This document shows, piece by piece, positions 59,116 to 64,000 of a stretch of DNA of 64,000 nucleotides. The DNA lies in assembly GCF_943736995.1 (NCBI RefSeq), contig NZ_OX031157.1, forward strand, positions 62,001 through 126,000. The letters run 5' to 3'. The notes below the pieces were generated by a model. The model was not told the DNA's origin. It saw nothing but the letters and a program-made list of their open reading frames with translations, and did not search any database. Position numbers and translations under genes: made by a program. How positions within the stretch are numbered: the first letter of the stretch is position 1; the number at the start of each line of letters is the position of its first letter. Origin of the DNA: Sporosarcina sp. Marseille-Q4943. Its GTDB lineage: Bacteria; Bacillota; Bacilli; Bacillales_A; Planococcaceae.

Positions 59116-59559
59116 TTAATCTTCCTCGCAGCCGAGTGCAACGATCGAACCTTGTGCAACCGGTGCTGCACCGTTCTGATCGAAGAATCCGGTTATGACA
59201 AATGATTGTACAATGTCTACAGCTGCAGATGCGACTTGGTCCCTGAATACAGCTTCAAAAGGAAACTGTTGACCGTTGACAAGCCCAGTGCCCGTAACTG
59301 TCACTTCACAATTTTGACCTATTCTATTACACTCAACAGAAGTGATAGAATTTGCAACAAACATAAAACTGTTTACACCGCCCATTGTCTCCGTATCTGT
59401 AAATTGAAGGGACAATGTAGAAGCAGCTAAAGTCGTAACACATACGTTTGCCATGTAAGTCAAATCCCCTTCGACCGTTCCCATCTGTCCATTAAAACGG
59501 ACGTTGTTATCTCTAGAAACTGCATTAACCAATACACCACACGGACATTCCATACCCAT
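59116..59559 (-). CDS. Unknown cysteine-containing beta-rich protein
   Basis: 147 residues starting MGMECPCGVLVNAVSRDNN. It has no signal peptide, five to six cysteines, many Val/Thr/Phe-rich beta-type strands (for example VCVTTLAASTLSLQF) and an acidic end (GCEED). Such composition is seen in spore coat or exosporium proteins, but I do not recognise a family. ATG 59559 follows GGAGGG at 8 bases. A hairpin (59082-59107) after the stop may stabilise the mRNA. It lies inside the Mur ligase/ATP-grasp cluster. Confidence 0.65.
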   Translation of the reverse strand: MGMECPCGVLVNAVSRDNNVRFNGQMGTVEGDLTYMANVCVTTLAASTLSLQFTDTETMGGVNSFMFVANSITSVECNRIGQNCEVTVTGTGLVNGQQFPFEAVFRDQVASAAVDIVQSFVITGFFDQNGAAPVAQGSIVALGCEED

Positions 59560-59701
59560 AATGATATCCCTCCTCTCTATTTGAACTACTTCTACTATAT
59601 TGACAAAACAAAAGTGGCGGCTTGGTGTTTGTCCCAATTCGGGTAGTTAAAATATTTTCGTTTAAAATTTTCTACACAAAACTTAATTGAATGCCTATAA
59701 G

Positions 59702-61081
59702 TCAGTCGGCCTTTCTCAAGAGGGTTGCAAGCTTCTTTATCGATTCGCTCAACATGTCACCTTTAATAAGCACGATCGAGTCCTCTGTTGCAATTTTTTT
59801 CAGCAATTCATACGCAAGGATATGGTTATTGAATGAATGGACCTCTGTTCTGGAACTTCTTTGGGAAACGGTGTCCGCCATTATTTTTGCATGTTCTCCT
59901 ATTGTGACAAGTACATCAATTTTACTTTGTGCGAGTATTTCTCCTGCCCGCTGATGGATTGCATATCCCCACGATCCGAGATCGGTTATCGTTCCGATGA
60001 CAGCAATCTTTCTTTTACCTGGATGAATTGCCTGCAACACTCGCATTGCCGCATGCAAGGAAGTCGTTGTAATGCTCCATGTGTCATCGATAATCGTTGC
60101 GCCATTCAACCCTTCCAGTAGTTGCAATTGCTTGTTGAGCGGTTGAAAAGTCCTGAAATGGAATGCGACATCGGTAAGGTCCATGCCAATTTGATGAACC
60201 GCTGCAATAGCAGCGAGCGCGTTATAGACTTGGTGTTCCCCGAGACCCGGAATGAGTATTCTGTATTTCTTTTTCATATGTTCAACAGTCATAAACATTC
60301 CTTCAGATGAAAAATAGATATCATTTGCTTTAAAATCACATTTTGAGTGGATGCCGACTGTAACAATTGTTCCGGTAAAGCTTTTCAAATCCAGTTTTTT
60401 CGTGTTCTGGTCGTCCGCGTTTATGATGAGAACCCCATTTGGTTGAAGAGCGTTGCACATTTCCCCTTTCGCAGCGATATAGCCTTCCAATGACTTGCAG
60501 TAATTAAGGTGGTGTTCGCCGATGTTCGTAATGATACCGATTGTCGGTTTCAAATAGGCAGCTGCATTTGAAATATCTCCCGGCGCACCGACCGCTGTTT
60601 CGAACACTGCCACTTCCGTCGTGTCATCCATTCCGAGCAGATAGGACAAATGTGCGGTACGTGAATTATTTGTACTGTTCGTATGAGCTACTTTCCGATT
60701 GATCGATAACAGATGACGGATCATCTCCTTTGTCGTCGTTTTACCGGATGTACCCGTCACGGCGATTACTGGAATATTTATTGAATCCCGGTAGTGGTTT
60801 ATAAAATTCCAATAAGCATCTTGAAGATTTTCTACTCTAATGATTGTCAAATCCTCAGTTCGTCTGCTCACATCCATTTCTCGATCTGTCACAATCGCTA
60901 TCGGGAAGTAAGGCTTCAGTCGTTCCCATTGAATAATATTCCGTTTTAAAAATAGTATCGTATGAGAATGCCTCACTTGTTTCAGACGATAGGCACCATG
61001 ATGTATGAGCAGATCATCTGTTCCATGCACCAATTTGCCGGAAATGATTTGCCGGATATATCCTGTCGTTAGAGGTTTCAT
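59702..61081 (-). CDS. MurF-like Mur ligase paralogue 2
   Basis: 459 residues, clearly a sibling of the protein at 56333-57715 (shared WxFINxYR, GIITNIGxHHL, EGYIxAKxE, NADDQNxKKL, GEHQVxNALAA). P-loop GTSGKTTT at 110-117. The helper motif reads IDDTWSITTTSLHAA. The N-terminal domain again lacks the MurF UDP-sugar motif (LKRNIIQWERL in its place). ATG 61081 is 6 bases after AGGGAGTG; GTG 61090 overlaps that site. Two siblings in one cluster suggest two successive additions or two substrates. Confidence 0.83.
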   Translation of the reverse strand: MKPLTTGYIRQIISGKLVHGTDDLLIHHGAYRLKQVRHSHTILFLKRNIIQWERLKPYFPIAIVTDREMDVSRRTEDLTIIRVENLQDAYWNFINHYRDSINIPVIAVTGTSGKTTTKEMIRHLLSINRKVAHTNSTNNSRTAHLSYLLGMDDTTEVAVFETAVGAPGDISNAAAYLKPTIGIITNIGEHHLNYCKSLEGYIAAKGEMCNALQPNGVLIINADDQNTKKLDLKSFTGTIVTVGIHSKCDFKANDIYFSSEGMFMTVEHMKKKYRILIPGLGEHQVYNALAAIAAVHQIGMDLTDVAFHFRTFQPLNKQLQLLEGLNGATIIDDTWSITTTSLHAAMRVLQAIHPGKRKIAVIGTITDLGSWGYAIHQRAGEILAQSKIDVLVTIGEHAKIMADTVSQRSSRTEVHSFNNHILAYELLKKIATEDSIVLIKGDMLSESIKKLATLLRKAD

Positions 61082-61256
61082 TTGGTTCACTCCCTTCCCC
61101 CTTTCCTATCGTATGCCCCGTCCTTTTGAAGAGCCTGTACGAAAATCCTGTGTATAGGAAATTGCCGATAGTTGCTGATCTATATGATGTATAACCATGT
61201 CGATAAACGAATCCTTCATAACTTATATAGAGTTGTCTTATATGAAGGAGTTGGAC

Positions 61257-62477
61257 TTGTTGAAAACAATCATCTTTATCGGAACAAATAAATCAGGTTC
61301 AAGTAGGGAAGCGATCAGAGCTGCAGAACGGCTCGGCTACTTCACGGTGTTATTCACAAACAATGAAAAACAAATTAAGCAAAGGAAAGAATATGTAGAT
61401 GTCCACGAAATGATATTCGTCGACACGACTAATCTGGCAGCAATGAAAAAAGAAATCCGTTCATTGAAATCCAAGGGACATGATATTAAGACAATTGCCA
61501 GTTTTGTCGACTCAAATGTTGCCAACTCCTTGAAACTATGTGAGGATTTCTGTCCTAACGGCACATCTGCCAAAGCGGCAGAATTTATGGAAAACAAAGC
61601 AGGGACAAGAGCTTCATTAAACGGGCTTCCGTATTCACCCAAATTTTTAACCCTATCCCCAAAAATGAAGCTCGAACTGGCGTCGATAGGGACTTTGCCT
61701 GCTTTTCCCCTGATTGTAAAATCAGCGTCCTCCACAGGTTCAAAGGATGTTTTACAGGCAAATAATTTGGAACAGCTGAGGCGTCATATCCGGAAACTGA
61801 ATGAAAAGGCTCCCGACGAGTCGATCATTATCGAGGAATTCATCGAAGGGGATCAATACTTGGTGGAAGCGGTTGTCCACGATAGGAAAATTCAAATCGC
61901 GGGTGTCATCCAACAGGAAATCACATTCGGCAAGCGATTCATTATCACCGGGTACGGAGTGCTTGCAATTGTTCCAAGACAGATGAATGACAGCATCATG
62001 GAAGTGCTGGAATCCATCGTCGAGAAATTCGACATCCAAAACGGGGCACTCCATGTCGAAATGCGTCTGACGGACAATGGCTGGCGGCTGATCGAAATCA
62101 ATCCGAGGATTTCTGGCGGTGCGATGAACAATATGCTGAAGGCCGCCTTCGGCTTTGACTTGGTCGAAGAAACACTAAAATTATACTTAGGGGAAAGACC
62201 TTCCTTAATCCAAAAACATAAAAATTTCGTATTCACTCAGTATGTCATTATCGATAGTAAAGGGATTTTGGAAAAAGTGACAGGCAAGAATAGGGCGAGA
62301 AAATTGCCTGGTGTCGTGGAAGTCTATGTCAAGCCGAAAAAAGGGACGCAGCTAATGCCGCCACTGTCGATGGGACATCGGTACGCATATGTCATCGCCC
62401 AAGGCAGTACGTTGGGAATTGCAAAGTCGTTGGCCAAAAAGGCAGCGAAAGAAATCCAATTTCACTTGAAACAATAA
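61257..62477 (+). CDS. ATP-grasp enzyme of amino-acid-ligase type
   Basis: 406 residues. An N-terminal Rossmann-like preATP domain (TIIFIGTNKSGSSREAIRAAERLG) is followed by the ATP-grasp fold: PLIVKSASSTGSKDV, IIEEFIEGDQYLVEAVV, and the metal/catalytic block HVEMRL with EINPRISGG, then a C-terminal domain. This is the arrangement of carboxylate-amine ligases such as BacD/YwfE-type dipeptide synthetases. TTG 61257 is 6 bases after AAGGAG (61245-61250). Opposite in direction to its neighbours. Substrates unknown. Confidence 0.82.
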   Translation: MLKTIIFIGTNKSGSSREAIRAAERLGYFTVLFTNNEKQIKQRKEYVDVHEMIFVDTTNLAAMKKEIRSLKSKGHDIKTIASFVDSNVANSLKLCEDFCPNGTSAKAAEFMENKAGTRASLNGLPYSPKFLTLSPKMKLELASIGTLPAFPLIVKSASSTGSKDVLQANNLEQLRRHIRKLNEKAPDESIIIEEFIEGDQYLVEAVVHDRKIQIAGVIQQEITFGKRFIITGYGVLAIVPRQMNDSIMEVLESIVEKFDIQNGALHVEMRLTDNGWRLIEINPRISGGAMNNMLKAAFGFDLVEETLKLYLGERPSLIQKHKNFVFTQYVIIDSKGILEKVTGKNRARKLPGVVEVYVKPKKGTQLMPPLSMGHRYAYVIAQGSTLGIAKSLAKKAAKEIQFHLKQ

Positions 62478-62478
62478 A

Positions 62479-62513
62479 TAAGAGGACTCCCGCATAATGG
62501 AGTCCTCTTATTT
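62479..62513. terminator. Shared terminator of the two ATP-grasp genes
   Basis: TAAGAGGACTCC (62479-62490) pairs perfectly with GGAGTCCTCTTA (62499-62510); TTTG follows. Converging genes. Confidence 0.85.
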
Positions 62514-62515
62514 GT

Positions 62516-64000
62516 TCAACTATAGTTTTGATCAATGAACTTGACCGTTTCGAACATGTTTGTTTTGCTAGCTCCTTTAATAAGGATCGTATCGTCTTTA
62601 CGAATCAGTGTTGACAGTAATGCATGCAGTTTCTCCCGATCCGTGAAATGGTGGATTTTATCCGCAGCCATTCCTTTTTTTAATGCTTGCGCGCCGATTT
62701 CCTCTGTACGAAAACCGTATGTGATCAACAGATCAATTCCCTGCTGTTGAACGTAGTCCCCGACTTTACGGTATTCATTTTCTCGCAATTCTCCAAGCTC
62801 CCTCATTTGTCCTATAACAACGATTTTACGGTGCTTTGCAAGATTTACAAGGACATCGATTGCTGCACGTACCCCTTCCGGATGCGAGTGGACAGTATCG
62901 TCAATGAGTGTAATATTGTCCTTGCAATTATAGATTGTCAATCGACGCGGCGGTTTTTTGAAGAGAAGCCCCGTCTTGATTTCCATCGGTGAGAACCCTA
63001 GCTGGTCGGCGATTGCAATTGCCGACAATGCGTTATACACATGATGCTCCCCAAAAATCGGAATGAACAGTTCAATTTCCTCATTTTGAAGCTTTATTTT
63101 AAAACTCATGCCCTGATCCGTGTACTGCACGTCGTAAGCACGATAATCCGCTGGTTTTTGAATGCCGATTGTAATTGTTTTCCCTTTGAAATTCTGTGTT
63201 TCTAAAAATCGGGAATTATCATTATCGCGATTGAGGCAAAGCACTCCATACTGATCCATCCCATGAATCAATTCTGACTTTGCTTTCGCAACCCCTCTCG
63301 GATCGCCGTTGAAGTTTCCGACATGGGCCAATCCGACATTCGTAACTATCGACATATTTGGCTTGATAATTCGGCAATGTTCAGTGATGACACCTGGATA
63401 AGCCATTCCATATTCAAGGACAACCGCCTGATGGGATGAATTAATCTCAGCTGCATGCTTTTTCGTATGTTCCGTCGTATTCCAATAGTCCTTCGACTCG
63501 AAGATATTCCATTTCTTTGATAGGATGGAAGAAAGAAAAGCTTTTGTTGTCGTTTTACCGGCGCTTCCTGTAATGGCGATGATTGGCGTTTCTTGCTTTT
63601 CTGCAGACCTTTTTCGCTTTGCTTCCTTAATTTTCAGTTGGATTGCATTTTGATTTTTCGCTACGTAAGTGGCATACTTGATCGTATTTTTAACAACATC
63701 CAATTCCAAGTAAAATGCCGGAGGACAGCCTGGGCGCCAGTTCACTTCATAGATCCATAGCTTCCGTTGTCCGTCCATTCCGACGTCAACTCCAATTTCA
63801 TCAATCACTTCACCGAATTTCTCCATTTGCAGTTCATCCAAATGCTTGGCTAGCGACAATGAAAAGAACTCGAGTTTCTTCCGGATGTTGAATGCCTCAT
63901 CCTTGAACTCTTGTTCCAAAAACGGATCTAAATAGTTCGTATAGCCTCCACTATTGATATTCGCTATAATGGATCCTTGCGGTGCGATCCGTGGGTAAAT
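62516..64000 (-). CDS. ATP-grasp/Mur ligase fusion, 5' end outside the window
   Basis: The frame stays open to the right edge (494 codons visible). The visible N-terminal part is the end of an ATP-grasp domain of YheC/YheD type (IDEIGVDVGMDGQRKLWIYEVNWRPG). After a Lys-rich linker comes a Mur ligase: GSAGKTTTK, VLEYGMAYPGVITEHC, VTNVGLAHVGNF, GEHHVYNALSAIA, LIDDTVHSHPEGVRAA and IKGASKTNM. ATP-grasp followed by Mur ligase is the order in cyanophycin synthetase, though sequence type differs. It may join two amino acids in one polypeptide. Confidence 0.82.
   Translation of the reverse strand: MYPRIAPQGSIIANINSGGYTNYLDPFLEQEFKDEAFNIRKKLEFFSLSLAKHLDELQMEKFGEVIDEIGVDVGMDGQRKLWIYEVNWRPGCPPAFYLELDVVKNTIKYATYVAKNQNAIQLKIKEAKRKRSAEKQETPIIAITGSAGKTTTKAFLSSILSKKWNIFESKDYWNTTEHTKKHAAEINSSHQAVVLEYGMAYPGVITEHCRIIKPNMSIVTNVGLAHVGNFNGDPRGVAKAKSELIHGMDQYGVLCLNRDNDNSRFLETQNFKGKTITIGIQKPADYRAYDVQYTDQGMSFKIKLQNEEIELFIPIFGEHHVYNALSAIAIADQLGFSPMEIKTGLLFKKPPRRLTIYNCKDNITLIDDTVHSHPEGVRAAIDVLVNLAKHRKIVVIGQMRELGELRENEYRKVGDYVQQQGIDLLITYGFRTEEIGAQALKKGMAADKIHHFTDREKLHALLSTLIRKDDTILIKGASKTNMFETVKFIDQNYS

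Noticed and set aside
62516..64000. Calling the fusion a true cyanophycin synthetase (CphA)
   Set aside because: Only the order of domains agrees; the ATP-grasp part reads as YheC/YheD type and the N-terminal region is not in the window.

Overview
The window reads as chromosome of a low-to-moderate GC, Gram-positive, endospore-forming member of the Bacillales, most like a Planococcaceae/Sporosarcina-type organism. This is inferred from gene content and order: a gerA-type germinant receptor operon, a YjcZ-type small protein, YheC/YheD-like ATP-grasp proteins, strong AGGAGG ribosome sites with many TTG/GTG starts, and neighbourhoods known from Bacillus (thyA-dfrA-degV-ypmR-ypmS-msrA-msrB-yozE; deoD-ctpA; odhAB-yojN-yojO; xpaC-yaaN; parE-parC beside plsY-yneR; the rib operon). 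No rRNA, tRNA, CRISPR array, prophage or IS transposase was seen.

Layout. 0-3.7 kb: end of a sulfonate/nitrate-type ABC importer, a YitT-like membrane protein, an MFS exporter and a YqhV-like protein. 3.8-8.9 kb: folate/thymidylate genes (thyA, dfrA), a DegV fatty-acid-binding protein, a SGNH lipoprotein, ypmS, and methionine sulfoxide reductases A and B. 8.9-18.4 kb: deoD, ctpA, a CobW GTPase, a CAP-domain secreted protein, the gerAA-AB-AC operon and a MATE exporter. 18.5-27 kb: a staphylococcal-type murG, odhA-odhB, a small protein and the norQ/norD-like pair yojN-yojO, ending in a 129 bp intergenic repeat. 27.3-34.9 kb: telA/xpaC, a DUF1033 protein, a cold-shock gene with a terminator-like leader hairpin, a lipoprotein, an ABC-F ATPase, a CynX-type MFS protein preceded by an AUG-stop element, and a second msrA. 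35-41.7 kb: yjcZ-like gene, LCP ligase, AI-2E-family protein, and the molybdate system (excisionase-type regulator divergent from modABC). 42-46.4 kb: FMN riboswitch and a riboflavin operon whose first gene, ribD, is a gutted remnant, then type 2 IPP isomerase. 46.4-47.6 kb: a free-standing LAGLIDADG protein. 47.7-54.7 kb: MFS, parC, parE, plsY, yneR.

The most unusual part is 54.9-64 kb: a secreted three-module NlpC/P60 protein with one intact catalytic module, followed by a cluster of amide-bond-forming enzymes. It holds two sibling MurF-like ligases, a protein with two tandem ATP-grasp-like halves, a stand-alone amino-acid-ligase-type ATP-grasp enzyme, and an ATP-grasp/Mur-ligase fusion running off the window end. 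A small cysteine-containing protein of unknown type sits among them. The MurF-like pair lacks the usual substrate-domain motif, so the cluster may build a non-standard peptide or amino-acid polymer, perhaps for the envelope or spore. That is inference; no product can be read from sequence alone.
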